A DNA stretch of 64,000 nt from Flavobacteriales bacterium UBA7666 (GTDB taxonomy: Bacteria; Bacteroidota; Bacteroidia; Flavobacteriales_D; Crocinitomicaceae): NCBI GenBank assembly GCA_002483265.1, contig DLHO01000008.1:74115-138114 (forward strand), written 5' to 3'. The notes beneath the pieces were generated by a model. It saw nothing but the letters and a program-made list of their open reading frames with translations. It was not told the DNA's origin and did no database searches. Shown piece after piece: positions 40,153 through 49,381 of this stretch. The position numbers and the translations under genes are program-made. Numbering within the stretch: position 1 is the stretch's first letter; every line of letters begins with the position of its first letter.

Positions 40153-40851
40153 ATGAAAGTAGTTTCAATAATCACTTGCTTAACGCTGACCATGCTTCTC
40201 AGTGGTTGTTTTCTTTTATCTCCTTCAGCAGAGAAAACCAATCGAAAGTATCTGACGAAAGCACCCTATGATGCCATAATCATTCCTGGTGTTCCATTCG
40301 ATGGAAAGCATTGGAGTGAAACTATGAGAAATCGGGTGCAATGGGGAGCTTATTTGTATCGGAAAGGATATGCGAAAAATATTATTTACTCCGGATCTGC
40401 TGTATATACAGAATACGAGGAAGCCGCAGTGATGGCTTTGTACGGGGAAGCATTGGGGATTCCGAAGGAACATATTTTTACGGATCCAAGAGCTGAACAT
40501 ACAACAGAAAATATTTATTATTCTTATCGCGTTGCCAAGAAACATGGATTTCAAAAAATTGCACTAGCTACTGATCCGTTTCAATTGAATGGAATGCGGA
40601 AGTTTATTAAAAAGTTTGATTTTCCGGTAGATCTTTTGCCAATTATTAAGGATACTTTATTAAAACAGGATCTTACAGAACCAACGATCAATCCATCTTC
40701 GGCAAGGCGCACTAATTTTGTTTCAATTGTAGAAAGACAATCCAAATGGCAACGTTTGCGCGGAACATTCGGACAACACATTTGTTGGAAAGAAGAAGAT
40801 TTGAAAACAAAACACTTGCGTAAAAAGTACAGCGATCGCATCGAGCCATAG
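40153..40851 (+). CDS. YdcF/DUF218 family lipoprotein
   Basis: A 232-residue protein with a lipoprotein signal (LTLTMLLSGC, Cys near residue 19). The DUF218 (ElyC/SanA/YdcF) core follows: YDAIIIPGVPFDGKHWSETM, RVQWGAYLYRKGYAKNIIYSGSAVYT, YGEALGIPKEHIFTDPRAEHTTENI and IALATDPFQLNGM. In other bacteria family members affect envelope integrity, vancomycin exclusion or handling of lipid carriers, but the enzymatic activity is unsettled. It starts a plus-strand run that continues with the CBS and nadK genes after a 98-bp gap. Confidence 0.88.
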   Translation: MKVVSIITCLTLTMLLSGCFLLSPSAEKTNRKYLTKAPYDAIIIPGVPFDGKHWSETMRNRVQWGAYLYRKGYAKNIIYSGSAVYTEYEEAAVMALYGEALGIPKEHIFTDPRAEHTTENIYYSYRVAKKHGFQKIALATDPFQLNGMRKFIKKFDFPVDLLPIIKDTLLKQDLTEPTINPSSARRTNFVSIVERQSKWQRLRGTFGQHICWKEEDLKTKHLRKKYSDRIEP

Positions 40852-40949
40852 GATCTAAGTGAAGAAGACTTGAAATTGGTGATTTTGACAGATTAAATTT
40901 TCACAAAGTTTTCGCTCATAGCTACCTTTTTACTACTTTGGCGCATAAC

Positions 40950-41612
40950 ATGACAGCAAAAGAAGTAATAACAGACGAGATTCCCCCATTAATTCATACA
41001 GATTCAGGGGAGAAGGCATTGATATGGATGGAAGAGTTCAAGGTTTCCCATCTTCCGGTATTGAAAAACGGCAATTTTGTAGGCTTAATTTCTGAAAGTG
41101 ATATTTTGGATAAAAAAGACCTGGAATTGGCTCTGGACGTGCTATTTGACCATCTTCCAAGACCCTATGTTTTCGAAAATGCGCACATTTACGAAGTGTT
41201 GGGTAAAATGGCTGAGCACCGAATTTCCGTTTTACCTGTTTTGGATCTGAATGAGCAATATTTAGGCTGTACAAGTGTTCATCAGTTGATGACCTTAATT
41301 GCAAATACGGCAAGTATTAAAGAAGTCGGTGGAATAGTTGTGTTGGAAATGAACCGGATAGATTATTCCTTGGCTCAGATAGCTCAAATCGTTGAAAGTG
41401 AAAATGCAAAGATCCTTTCTTCCTTTATTATGTCTTCCGGAGATACTACGAAAATAGAGGTGACACTTAAAATATCTGAAGTAGACTTATCACGCATTAT
41501 TCGTTCTTTCGAGCGTTATGATATGATTGTTAAGGCAAGTTTTCAGCGATCAACAGACCACGATGATATGCAGTTCAGATACGATGCATTGATGAATTAT
41601 TTAAATATCTAA
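40950..41612 (+). CDS. CBS domain pair protein with C-terminal ACT-like domain
   Basis: A 220-residue cytoplasmic protein. Two tandem CBS motifs occupy about 1-125 (FKVSHLPVLKNGNFVGLISESDILD and MAEHRISVLPVLDLNEQYLGCTS); such pairs bind adenine nucleotides. The C-terminal ~90 residues (GIVVLEMNRIDYSLAQIAQIVESENAKILS) resemble an ACT-type regulatory fold. The ATG at 40950 was chosen over an upstream in-frame TTG at 40938. The nadK gene begins one base after the stop codon, so this protein may help tune NAD kinase activity or expression in response to nucleotide levels. That link is inference. Confidence 0.88.
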   Translation: MTAKEVITDEIPPLIHTDSGEKALIWMEEFKVSHLPVLKNGNFVGLISESDILDKKDLELALDVLFDHLPRPYVFENAHIYEVLGKMAEHRISVLPVLDLNEQYLGCTSVHQLMTLIANTASIKEVGGIVVLEMNRIDYSLAQIAQIVESENAKILSSFIMSSGDTTKIEVTLKISEVDLSRIIRSFERYDMIVKASFQRSTDHDDMQFRYDALMNYLNI

Positions 41613-41613
41613 G

Positions 41614-42492
41614 ATGCTGGTAGCTGTTTATAGTAAGAAGGTTAATAAAGCTACAATTCCGGTTTTTATGCGTTTTGCAGCCGTAACTGAACGTTTTGGC
41701 TGGAAGATCATTCTTGAAAAAGAATTAAAAGAACAATTGGTTAAGAAGGCCGGAATTTTTATAAATGCAGAGGTGTTTTCAAGTCACGAAGATTTCCATC
41801 AAGGAATTGATTTGGCTTTTAGTATCGGTGGAGATGGGACGTTTTTGAGGACAGTAGCTTATATCCGCGATTCAGGAGTTCCTATTCTTGGTATAAATAC
41901 AGGTAGGCTAGGGTTCTTGGCAAATATCGGAGATGAGTCGTTTGAAGATGCATTGGAATTAGTCCGCCAAAAAAGATATGATTTTCAAAAAAGATCTTTG
42001 CTTCGTGTGGAAACAGAACGCGGAATTTATGGTTCGGATAATGTTGCCATGAACGAAGTAACACTCTTGAAGAAAGATACTTCCTCCATGATCACAGTGG
42101 ACACTTTTTTGGATGATAAATACCTGAACTCCTATTGGGCTGATGGTTTGATAGTTGCAACTCCAACTGGTTCTACGGCTTATAACTTAAGCTGTGGCGG
42201 ACCAATTGTGACACCTGGTTGTCAGGTTCATATTATTACGCCAATTGCTCCTCACAATCTGAATGTTCGTCCGGTAGTTGTTCCTGATAATATGCCCATT
42301 AAGTTAAGAATTGAAGGAAGAGAGCGCAATTACTTGATATCACTGGATGGTAATGCTAAAAGTATCAAACAGAACGAAGAAGTTTTGATCAGAAAGGCCG
42401 AATATATGATTAATGTAATTAAATTAGAGGACACTAATTTCTTGGATACGATTCGCAACAAAATGTCGTGGGGAAAAGACCAGAGAAACTAA
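41614..42492 (+). CDS. nadK: NAD kinase
   Basis: A 292-residue ATP-NAD kinase. The diacylglycerol-kinase-like active site is FSIGGDGTFLRT (GGDGT at 72-76), followed by ILGINTGRLGFLA, the NE motif at 147-148 (AMNEVTLL) and TPTGSTAYNLSCGGP at 183-197, with the end-domain block SLDGN. It phosphorylates NAD to NADP, the only route to NADP in most bacteria. It sits in a close-packed series: CBS protein (1-bp gap) and LacI regulator (10-bp gap). Housekeeping; identification firm. Confidence 0.97.
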   Translation: MLVAVYSKKVNKATIPVFMRFAAVTERFGWKIILEKELKEQLVKKAGIFINAEVFSSHEDFHQGIDLAFSIGGDGTFLRTVAYIRDSGVPILGINTGRLGFLANIGDESFEDALELVRQKRYDFQKRSLLRVETERGIYGSDNVAMNEVTLLKKDTSSMITVDTFLDDKYLNSYWADGLIVATPTGSTAYNLSCGGPIVTPGCQVHIITPIAPHNLNVRPVVVPDNMPIKLRIEGRERNYLISLDGNAKSIKQNEEVLIRKAEYMINVIKLEDTNFLDTIRNKMSWGKDQRN

Positions 42493-42502
42493 CGTTTTAG
42501 TA

Positions 42503-43495
42503 ATGAAATCAAAAAGAACATCACTTGCGGATATCGCCGAAAGTTTAAATGTTTCAAAATCTACAGTCTCATTTGTTTTGAATGGTAAAGGAAAACAATT
42601 CAATATCAGTGAAACAACGCAGAAATTAATTTTGGATAAAGCAAAAGAACTAAACTATGTTCCGAACTATTTTGCGAAGGGATTGAGAGAAGGTAAAACA
42701 CAGACAATCGGTTTGGTTTTAGCTGATATTTCGAACCCGTTTTATTCCGAATTAAGTAAAGCAATTCAAGAATCTCTTTACGAAAAAGGATATAGTTTGT
42801 TTATCGTTTCTACAAATGATGACAGTACCATGGAATTGAAATTGATTCGAGATTTGATCTTGCGTTCTGTGGATGCCTTGATCATTGCTCCCTGCAACGG
42901 AATTCCGGCGTTAAAACCTGTTTTGGATGAAACACCTATCCCGGTAGTTTGGGTAGATCGAATTGGGGACGAATTTGCTGATTTTGTTGGAGTTGATAAT
43001 TACATGGAATCTGCAATGCTCGTTAAAAGATTCTCTGTAAAGCCTAAGAAAGTTGGAATATTACATCCGAAAAGATCCGATGTAATGACCATTCAGTTGC
43101 GTATTGATGGAACAAAATCGGCATGTGAAAAACAAGCAATTCCTTATGAATTAGCTTCTCTGAGTGAAAATCAGAAAGAAAGTGTAGATAAAATGAAGCA
43201 AATGATCGACGATGGCGTGGATTCATTTGTAGCTTTAAATAATAAGGTAGCACTTCATGCGATCAATGCTTTGAATATTTTGAAAGTAGAGATTCCGAAA
43301 AAAGTGCGCATCATTTCTTTTGATGATTCTGAAGCCTTCTCTTACTTTGCTCCTCCGGTTACAGCTTTGAGTCAACCGGTAAATGGGATCGGTAAGGAAA
43401 CAGTTGAAAGGCTCATGGAGCGATTGAAAGAATCGACAGAGAACCGCAAACATCTGATGATGGAATGCTCGTTTATTGAACGGAGTTCACATTAA
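42503..43495 (+). CDS. LacI family transcriptional regulator
   Basis: A 330-residue LacI/GalR-type regulator. The helix-turn-helix is at the N-terminus (TSLADIAESLNVSKSTVSFVLNGKG), followed by the hinge (AKELNYVPNYFAKGLREGKTQTIG) and a periplasmic-binding-protein-like effector domain (LVLADISNPFYSELSKAI, VDALIIAPCNG, IISFDDSEAFSYFAPPVTAL). In Bacteroidota these regulators usually control carbohydrate genes, but here the gene lies 10 bp after nadK and no sugar gene is near. The effector and targets are unknown. No T9SS, transport or glycosidase gene accompanies it. Confidence 0.93.
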   Translation: MKSKRTSLADIAESLNVSKSTVSFVLNGKGKQFNISETTQKLILDKAKELNYVPNYFAKGLREGKTQTIGLVLADISNPFYSELSKAIQESLYEKGYSLFIVSTNDDSTMELKLIRDLILRSVDALIIAPCNGIPALKPVLDETPIPVVWVDRIGDEFADFVGVDNYMESAMLVKRFSVKPKKVGILHPKRSDVMTIQLRIDGTKSACEKQAIPYELASLSENQKESVDKMKQMIDDGVDSFVALNNKVALHAINALNILKVEIPKKVRIISFDDSEAFSYFAPPVTALSQPVNGIGKETVERLMERLKESTENRKHLMMECSFIERSSH

Positions 43496-43621
43496 AAAAT
43501 TACGAATTACGAATTCGTTTTTTATTGAGTAAATAGATAAGAATAGTTTGGTCTATACCTCAAATTTCGATTTAATAAGTTTTCAATGATTTTTCTAAGG
43601 CCACTGTGCGGAGTCGAAGCC

Positions 43622-43651
43622 ACAAAAAAACCGCAGACAAACTCTGCGGTT
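43622..43651 (-). terminator. Terminator downstream of the lectin-like T9SS gene
   Basis: AACCGCAGA (43629-43637) pairs with TCTGCGGTT (43643-43651) across five bases. On the minus strand the hairpin is followed by TTTTTTT, so it serves the gene ending at 43805 with a long 3' leader of about 150 bases. A CGGAGTCGAAG half-copy of the dispersed repeat lies at 43609-43619. Confidence 0.7.
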
Positions 43652-43804
43652 CTGTATCGGTAAAAGATGTGTTAGAATTTCTTCTTTAACAAATATATCC
43701 AAGGGGTTAACTACTTCCAAATTAATTTACTAGTTCATTGAATTTATTCGGCAGGTGTTAAAAAAAAAGGGTTGAATACATAGAAATAACAGCATGAATG
43801 ATTT

Positions 43805-45382
43805 TTACTTATCGATGAAAAAACGTTGGTTTTCAAAGATTGTTTCTTGTTTATTCCATGATTTCAAAATGTAAATCCCTTGCGAAACTGAAGTAATTAA
43901 CTGGTTTTCAGATTCTTCATCATTATTTAAAACTTCAGTAACAGCTTTTCCATTTAAATCAAAAATCTGATAGTAAATCGACTTATCGGCAAAATGAATG
44001 GATACAACACCGTCTTCAGAAGAAAGATTTGTGATCAGTTTTTTAGAATCAACAGAACAATTGAAAGCGGAAATTAAATCGCTGTAATCCAATTTTCCAT
44101 CCGAATCTACAGACGTTAAACGATAGTAAATCTGCTTCTCCCATTTTCGCTGATCAATATAAGTGTATTCCAAAGGAACTTCTGAATTTCCGCTCGCTTG
44201 AATCGTTGTGATCGGATAGAATAACTGTCCGTCATAAGTGTATTCGATTAAATAATGATCCAAGCGGGTTTCGGTTTCTGCTCTCCAGAAAATGCGATTA
44301 AATTCGCCCTCACAATTCGTTTTGAAAGCACTTAATTCCACCGGGAGAACTACTGTTGAAGGACAAAAATATTGTTGATTATTCAAACCTCCTGTCGCAG
44401 CAGTAGCACCCCAATAAACTGTATTGTCTCCTCCGAATACAGAAGTCACAAAATTGCCATTACAAGTTAAACGCAAACTCCCATCCACATAAACTTTGAG
44501 ATTTAGAGTAACTGGATCCCAGGAAATCATAATAGTATGAACTGCACCATCATCTAGATTTGCTAGAGAGGCAAAAGCAGCAACAGGACCACAATAAGGT
44601 GCACCCGGACCTTGCAGGTTTCCATCGATTTCTACTGCAATATGATCTGCCAGCATATCGTATAAATGGGTCGGATTATCATTGTCATACGTGTCAAATT
44701 CGATTACCAATGAATTGGCAATATTTCCAGCTCCAAGTTGACCTCCTGCAGTTCCACAGGCCACTGGATTGGGCTGAAAGGTAAATGTAGTTCCGTCTGC
44801 ACCATTGATGTTGTTCCCGAAATAATAATTCAGCGAAAGATTAAATGGCTGATTGAAGTCTATTACGGTATTATTCCATGCACAACCTGTTTGATTGGAT
44901 GTTTCAGGAGTAAGTTCGATACAGCTTTGACCACCGATTGTTTGATAACTGGCATTTCCGTTCAAACAATAGCTTCCGGTATTTGCAACCATTTTGTAAG
45001 CCAAAGTCACGTTTGTAGTTAAGTCGTGCACACAATTGTACTTGGATACCAGAATGCGAATACTGCCTGTAAAAGTAGCTGTCCAGTTAATAGAAGCATT
45101 TGTTCCGCAAATATCATCGGCATAGACAATTTCAGTGGCACCGGTTGCATCCAATAAAGTCAATTGGCTATCCATTCCTGAAGCCCCTCCTCCTGCACAA
45201 AATGTGAATTCGTATTGGTTGCATTGAACCACATTCACCGTATAATATCTTCCGTTTTGTGTGGCAATAGTTTGATACGCTGCAGTTGGCGTTAATGCTC
45301 CGGATGCTGTTCCGCCGGTACATGCGAATAAAGGAATGAGAGATAAACTACTGAAAAGTAGTAGTAGGATAGCTTGCTTCAT
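43805..45382 (-). CDS. L-type lectin-like secreted protein with T9SS type A sorting domain
   Basis: A 525-residue secreted protein starting at MKQAILLLLF (signal peptide ends near FACTG). A beta domain of about 100 residues precedes an L-type (legume-like) lectin domain with FNLSLNYYFGNNINGADGTTF, LVIEFDTYDN and VHTIMISWDPVTLNLKVYVDG. A middle region (LPVELSAFKTNCEGEFNRIFW) introduces a small beta-sandwich seen in many T9SS proteins, and the C-terminus (YYQIFDLNGKAV, then SQGIYILKSWN) is a type A sorting domain. The protein should be exported by T9SS and may bind sugars at the surface. A promoter element at 45398-45405 lies between this start and an upstream ATG at 45400, supporting the shorter start. 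Confidence 0.88.
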   Translation of the reverse strand: MKQAILLLLFSSLSLIPLFACTGGTASGALTPTAAYQTIATQNGRYYTVNVVQCNQYEFTFCAGGGASGMDSQLTLLDATGATEIVYADDICGTNASINWTATFTGSIRILVSKYNCVHDLTTNVTLAYKMVANTGSYCLNGNASYQTIGGQSCIELTPETSNQTGCAWNNTVIDFNQPFNLSLNYYFGNNINGADGTTFTFQPNPVACGTAGGQLGAGNIANSLVIEFDTYDNDNPTHLYDMLADHIAVEIDGNLQGPGAPYCGPVAAFASLANLDDGAVHTIMISWDPVTLNLKVYVDGSLRLTCNGNFVTSVFGGDNTVYWGATAATGGLNNQQYFCPSTVVLPVELSAFKTNCEGEFNRIFWRAETETRLDHYLIEYTYDGQLFYPITTIQASGNSEVPLEYTYIDQRKWEKQIYYRLTSVDSDGKLDYSDLISAFNCSVDSKKLITNLSSEDGVVSIHFADKSIYYQIFDLNGKAVTEVLNNDEESENQLITSVSQGIYILKSWNKQETIFENQRFFIDK

Positions 45383-45397
45383 AATCGAGTATTTGCG

Positions 45398-45405
45398 CAA
45401 ACATA
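45398..45405 (-). promoter_or_regulatory. Predicted -7 element of the lectin-like gene, fixing its start
   Basis: The minus strand reads TATGTTTG (45405-45398). Transcription should begin a few bases downstream, so a start codon at 45400 cannot be used; the ATG at 45382 is preferred and gives a proper signal peptide. Confidence 0.6.
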
Positions 45406-45490
45406 CTAAAACGATATAGTTAGTTCCTAATTTTTTAACAAATAATTTACTAAATATTTAGCCTTATTTTATATTGATCCGATAAGGATC

Positions 45491-45520
45491 AAAAAAAACT
45501 CCCCGTTTTGCGGGGAGTTT
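45491..45520 (-). terminator. Terminator of the DUF4139 gene
   Basis: AAACTCCCCG (45496-45505 region) and CGGGGAGTTT (45511-45520) are perfect 10-bp arms with a 5-base loop. A-runs at 45491-45498 supply the T-tract on the minus strand. It lies directly after the stop codon of the gene at 45525. Confidence 0.9.
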
Positions 45521-45524
45521 TTTA

Positions 45525-47258
45525 TTAGAAGCTTGGACAACTTATTGTCCGATATGTTCGGGTACTGATCTTGGCATTTTTCGGATATTTGACCGAATAA
45601 CCTAATTCCAGATTAATAGTTTCACCTGGTTGCAGTGTAATCATGTAAGAGACTTCTCCCGTAATGTCGTTCTTTTTACCCGTTCCGATTGTTTCTACAG
45701 TAACAGTAATTTCACTATTGCTGGAAAGCGGAATTTGATCAAATACATTGATCTTTACGGCCATAGTACGGTTGTTTCGAACCTGAATATCATAGAAATA
45801 GGTATCTTTCTTCGTACTTCCGGATATTTTCTTTGCACTCATTTCAGACTTCAACTTACGCAATACCTGAATCTTGGAATCACGCCCAAATGATAAGCTC
45901 AAAGTATCCTCTACATTATTGGTATTGATTTCACTCACACCAACATAGTTTCCAGCGAAGTAAACATTCGTTGGACCCGGAATAAGATCCAAATCTTGCC
46001 AGCCTACAATATTTGCAAGTAAGAAAGAACCTTGATCCAGTTTTGGAATGGAAACATGTGTGAAAGTTGCCGGCATATTAATTTCTTTGATCTCCACAAT
46101 GTATGGTTTTGCATCCGTAGGGCACGAGAATGCATTCGGGATAACGAATTCTGCATTCAAATCCGAGATCTCAATTTGCTTCATGGCAACCGTACTTACT
46201 TTTTTTCCTTCATTTTTAGAACCGCCTCTAGTTGAACTAAATACGTCTCCGTTTTCACTAACTTTTTGGTCCAGTACATAGTTGTCATATGCGCGCTGAT
46301 TTGCCATGTTAATTTCATTCATAACATCATTGCGAAACTCTGCTTTTTGCTGAATTGGTTGAACATAGGACGATTTTTTACTGTAATCAGCTTGTTCTCC
46401 ATAACGAATGTAAAACGGATTCAAGATAGGAGAAGCAGCACTTAAAAGTGGATCTGAAGTACTTAGGGTCAGAGCTACGTTCTTCCAATCATTTCCGGTA
46501 TTATTGTAAACCTGAGCTTTGTATTTTAAGTTAATAGGTTGATTTAAATCCGTAGCAGATAAATCATATGTTGCCGCCCAGCCACAGTCTGAAACTAAAT
46601 ACTTTAACGTCCCTGAAATATCCGTATTGTTATCCACATCTATCAATACGATAACCTGATTGCTACGTTGATTTTCGGTATAGTTCAATTCGGTTAACAG
46701 AAAACGGGTATCGTTTATTTTAGCAGATAAAGTTTCTTGTTCTTTTCTGATTTTAGTAACCGTTTTGTTGATCTCAAATGTGCGCGTGCGGTAATATTCT
46801 CCTGCAGCTTTAATTTGATCAATCGTCAAGGTGTTCTGACCTTTCAGGTCTTTATTTGTATTCAAAATACCAAGTTCAGCCTGATAAGAGCTTAATAAAT
46901 CCACATTCAATTGGTGGCGGTCTTTCAGATGTTCCAATGAATCTGCCAGAATTTTAATTCTTGGGTTCCATTGTTCCGCAGCCAAAAAATCCATTTCAGT
47001 GGAGATAGAAACTAAACGAAAGGAACCCGAGCCTGTAAATTGGATTGTTCTTGGATCAGCAAATGCAGAGATTCCGGAAAAGATGATTTTGTTTCTTCCC
47101 TTTGTAAGTTTTACTTGGGTTTCATGAGTCATTTCACCCGCTGTAAGAAAAAGTTTTACCCGTTTAATCTCTGTTTTCAGAATCTGTTCCTGCATGTTCT
47201 GAGCAAAGATTACAATTGGAAAAAGAACCAGTAATAGGTTTAAAAAGTGTTTTTTCAT
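45525..47258 (-). CDS. DUF4139 domain protein (mucoidy inhibitor MuiA-like)
   Basis: A 577-residue exported protein (signal peptide ending at about residue 20, VIFAQ). The N-terminal DUF4140 part (VKLFLTAGEMTHETQVKLTKG, then NKIIFSGISAFADPRTIQFTG) is followed by a coiled segment (about 100-200) and the long DUF4139 domain: WAATYDLSATDLNQPINLKYKAQVYNNTGNDW, VALTLSTSDPLLSAASPILNPFY and LQPGETINLELGYSVKYPKN near the end. The family is linked by name to inhibition of mucoid growth in proteobacteria but has no known activity. The start at 47258 is preferred over upstream in-frame codons. It is divergent from lysA and ends at a strong terminator. Confidence 0.9.
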   Translation of the reverse strand: MKKHFLNLLLVLFPIVIFAQNMQEQILKTEIKRVKLFLTAGEMTHETQVKLTKGRNKIIFSGISAFADPRTIQFTGSGSFRLVSISTEMDFLAAEQWNPRIKILADSLEHLKDRHQLNVDLLSSYQAELGILNTNKDLKGQNTLTIDQIKAAGEYYRTRTFEINKTVTKIRKEQETLSAKINDTRFLLTELNYTENQRSNQVIVLIDVDNNTDISGTLKYLVSDCGWAATYDLSATDLNQPINLKYKAQVYNNTGNDWKNVALTLSTSDPLLSAASPILNPFYIRYGEQADYSKKSSYVQPIQQKAEFRNDVMNEINMANQRAYDNYVLDQKVSENGDVFSSTRGGSKNEGKKVSTVAMKQIEISDLNAEFVIPNAFSCPTDAKPYIVEIKEINMPATFTHVSIPKLDQGSFLLANIVGWQDLDLIPGPTNVYFAGNYVGVSEINTNNVEDTLSLSFGRDSKIQVLRKLKSEMSAKKISGSTKKDTYFYDIQVRNNRTMAVKINVFDQIPLSSNSEITVTVETIGTGKKNDITGEVSYMITLQPGETINLELGYSVKYPKNAKISTRTYRTISCPSF

Positions 47259-47347
47259 AGAAATGGTTTTAGCGTAATACATATTAGCAGCATATCCGTT
47301 CAAAATTAAATTGTTTTATTTCAAACAAATTGTGTTAAAACAAAAAC

Positions 47348-47378
47348 TTTGTGAAATAAATATTTGTTTCTAATTTTG
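47348..47378 (+). promoter_or_regulatory. Predicted promoter of lysA
   Basis: TTTG at 47348-47351 and TAATTTTG at 47371-47378 are 19 bases apart, a textbook Bacteroidota -33/-7 pair. The ATG follows 22 bases later. Confidence 0.75.
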
Positions 47379-47400
47379 GACTCTGAAAAGTAACAATAAA

Positions 47401-48636
47401 ATGAACTCAAGACTCTTAGAATCTGTGGCTGGTGAATATGGAACACCGGTTTACGTATATGATGAAGCAAAAATTATTTCACAGTACAATCGTTTGAAGA
47501 ATGCCTTTGGATCACAAGAGGTAAAATTGCATTATGCAATGAAGGCATTGAGTAATATCAACGTTCTGAAAACATTGAAAGAGCAGGGAGCAGGATTGGA
47601 TGCCGTTTCGGTTGAAGAAGTTCTTTTGGGATTACGAGCAGGATTTGAAGCAGATGAAATTATGTATACTCCGAATGGAGTTGCATTTTCTGAAATAGAA
47701 GAAGCAGTTGCTTTAGGGGTAATGATCAATATTGATAACCTGAGTGTTTTGGAACATTTCGGAATGGTTTATGGAGCGAGCGTTCCGGTCTGTATCCGAA
47801 TTAATCCGCACATTTTAGCTGGTGGTCATGCAAATATTTCTGTAGGACACATTGATTCCAAGTTTGGAATTTCGATTCATCAATTGAGACATATTCAACG
47901 AATTGTAGAGCATTATAAATTGCACATTGTAGGTTTGCACATGCATACTGGAAGTGATATTGTGGATGCAGATGTGTTTCTGCAAGGTGCAGATCTATTG
48001 TATCAGGCAGCGAGCTACTTTCCCGAATTGCAGTTCATGGATTTTGGTTCCGGATTCAAAGTAGCATATAAGGAAGGAGATTTTGTAACACCTATTGAAG
48101 AAATTGGAACCAAAATAGGAGAGTCCTTCCAAAATTTCTGTAAAGAATACGGACGTGAGCTTGAATTGTGGTTTGAACCCGGGAAGTTTCTGGTAAGTGA
48201 AAGCGGAGTTTTACTGGTTTCCGTTAATGTAGTAAAACAAACAACATCCACGGTCTTTCTTGGAGTAAACAGTGGCCAAAATCATTTGATTCGTCCTATG
48301 TTTTACAATGCTTATCACCGAATTGAGAACATCTCAAATCCGAAAGGACATAAGAAGCTTTATTCTGTAGTTGGTTACATCTGTGAAACAGATACGTTTG
48401 GCTATGATCGTCCGATCTCGGAAGCGAAAGTGGGAGATGTTTTGGGGATTTACAATGCCGGAGCTTATGGCTTTAGTATGAGTAATCAATACAACTCACG
48501 CCTGAGACCCGCTGAAGTATATATTAAAGATGGAATTCCACAATTGATCCGCAAAAGAGAAACACTCGAAGACGTGATTCGCAATGAAATTGATTTATCC
48601 TTAAGTTCTACCTACGTTGCGAATATGAATAAGTAA
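47401..48636 (+). CDS. lysA: Diaminopimelate decarboxylase
   Basis: A 411-residue fold-type III PLP decarboxylase. The Schiff-base lysine is Lys48 in LHYAMKALSN; the glycine-rich phosphate loop is FGSGFK at 215-220 with GLHMHTGS (178-185); substrate-binding residues are in EPGK (259-262) and the interface motif CETD at 328-331 followed by the Tyr-rich NAGAYGFSMSNQYN. It converts meso-diaminopimelate to L-lysine, the last step of lysine biosynthesis. The gene has its own strong promoter; no other lysine gene is close. Identification is firm. Confidence 0.96.
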   Translation: MNSRLLESVAGEYGTPVYVYDEAKIISQYNRLKNAFGSQEVKLHYAMKALSNINVLKTLKEQGAGLDAVSVEEVLLGLRAGFEADEIMYTPNGVAFSEIEEAVALGVMINIDNLSVLEHFGMVYGASVPVCIRINPHILAGGHANISVGHIDSKFGISIHQLRHIQRIVEHYKLHIVGLHMHTGSDIVDADVFLQGADLLYQAASYFPELQFMDFGSGFKVAYKEGDFVTPIEEIGTKIGESFQNFCKEYGRELELWFEPGKFLVSESGVLLVSVNVVKQTTSTVFLGVNSGQNHLIRPMFYNAYHRIENISNPKGHKKLYSVVGYICETDTFGYDRPISEAKVGDVLGIYNAGAYGFSMSNQYNSRLRPAEVYIKDGIPQLIRKRETLEDVIRNEIDLSLSSTYVANMNK

Positions 48637-48666
48637 AGCATAGCTTTTCGTTAACCAAAACTTCAT

Positions 48667-48701
48667 TGAGCCGGTAATTGACTACTGGCTCAGTGGTTTT
48701 T
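48667..48701 (+). terminator. Terminator of lysA
   Basis: TGAGCCGGT (48667-48675) pairs with ACTGGCTCA (48684-48692) at 8 of 9 positions, followed by GTGGTTTTT. The right arm overlaps the stop codon of the convergent methyltransferase gene. Confidence 0.5.
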
Positions 48702-49343
48702 GAAAAAGGATTGTTTTTGTGCAATGATAATCAGATCTGTGTCGCTTTCTGTTTCAGAGAGAGCAAAGGGTTGTGTATGCTTTGAAAGAACTTTAAATCC
48801 AATCTGTTCCAATAGACGGATCAGGAAATCAGCTTCATAATAATGCATCATGATTTCTTCACCCGTACTTGAAGCTTTCAATCGGGAATTTTCATGCAGA
48901 TCTTCCATTGTACTCAGATAGATAATCCCATTTTCTGTTAGTTTCTCAGATGTCTTTTGAAGAAACAATTCCACTTGTTCTATTGAAAAATAAGGGAACA
49001 AAAATCCAATTATAATGGCTTCAAAAGAGGAATCCAGATTATCGATATCCAGTGCATTATAAACCAAAAAGCTTGCTGATGGGTTATTAATCCGTGCCAG
49101 ATCAATCATATTTGGAGCCAGATCAATTCCAAGTAGTTTCAAACGAGGCTTTCGTTCAAGTAAGAAATGACTGATATTTCCCGGACCACAAGCAACATCT
49201 AATACAGAAGAATGATCATCTAAATGAGAAAGAAAAATCTCAAGGGATTCTTTGTAGTGATCTACGGAAAAGAATCGTTCTTGATAAGAATCGGCCAGTT
49301 TGTTGAATAAATCAACTGCTTTTTGATTATTTTTTGTGTTCAT
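48690..49343 (-). CDS. Class I SAM-dependent methyltransferase
   Basis: A 217-residue methyltransferase with a typical Methyltransf_25/11 core: NKLADSYQERFFSVDHYKES at the N-terminus, motif I VLDVACGPGNISHFLL (about 49-64), LKLLGIDLAPNMIDLARI (motif II) and EAIIIGFLFPYFSIEQVELFL. The post-core segment ENGIIYLSTME and a C-terminal domain with FKVLSKHTQPF complete it. It resembles small-molecule methyltransferases of Bacteroidota. It is convergent with lysA and divergent from the lipoprotein hydrolase gene. Substrate unknown. Confidence 0.87.
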   Translation of the reverse strand: MNTKNNQKAVDLFNKLADSYQERFFSVDHYKESLEIFLSHLDDHSSVLDVACGPGNISHFLLERKPRLKLLGIDLAPNMIDLARINNPSASFLVYNALDIDNLDSSFEAIIIGFLFPYFSIEQVELFLQKTSEKLTENGIIYLSTMEDLHENSRLKASSTGEEIMMHYYEADFLIRLLEQIGFKVLSKHTQPFALSETESDTDLIIIAQKQSFFKNH

Positions 49344-49381
49344 CCTTTTTTCGGGTAAATTAGAAAAAAATATTTGCTTTT

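Noticed and set aside
45383..45400. Upstream ATG (MRKYSI) for the lectin-like gene
   Set aside because: The predicted -7 element at 45398-45405 would lie over that start; the ATG at 45382 gives a proper signal peptide.
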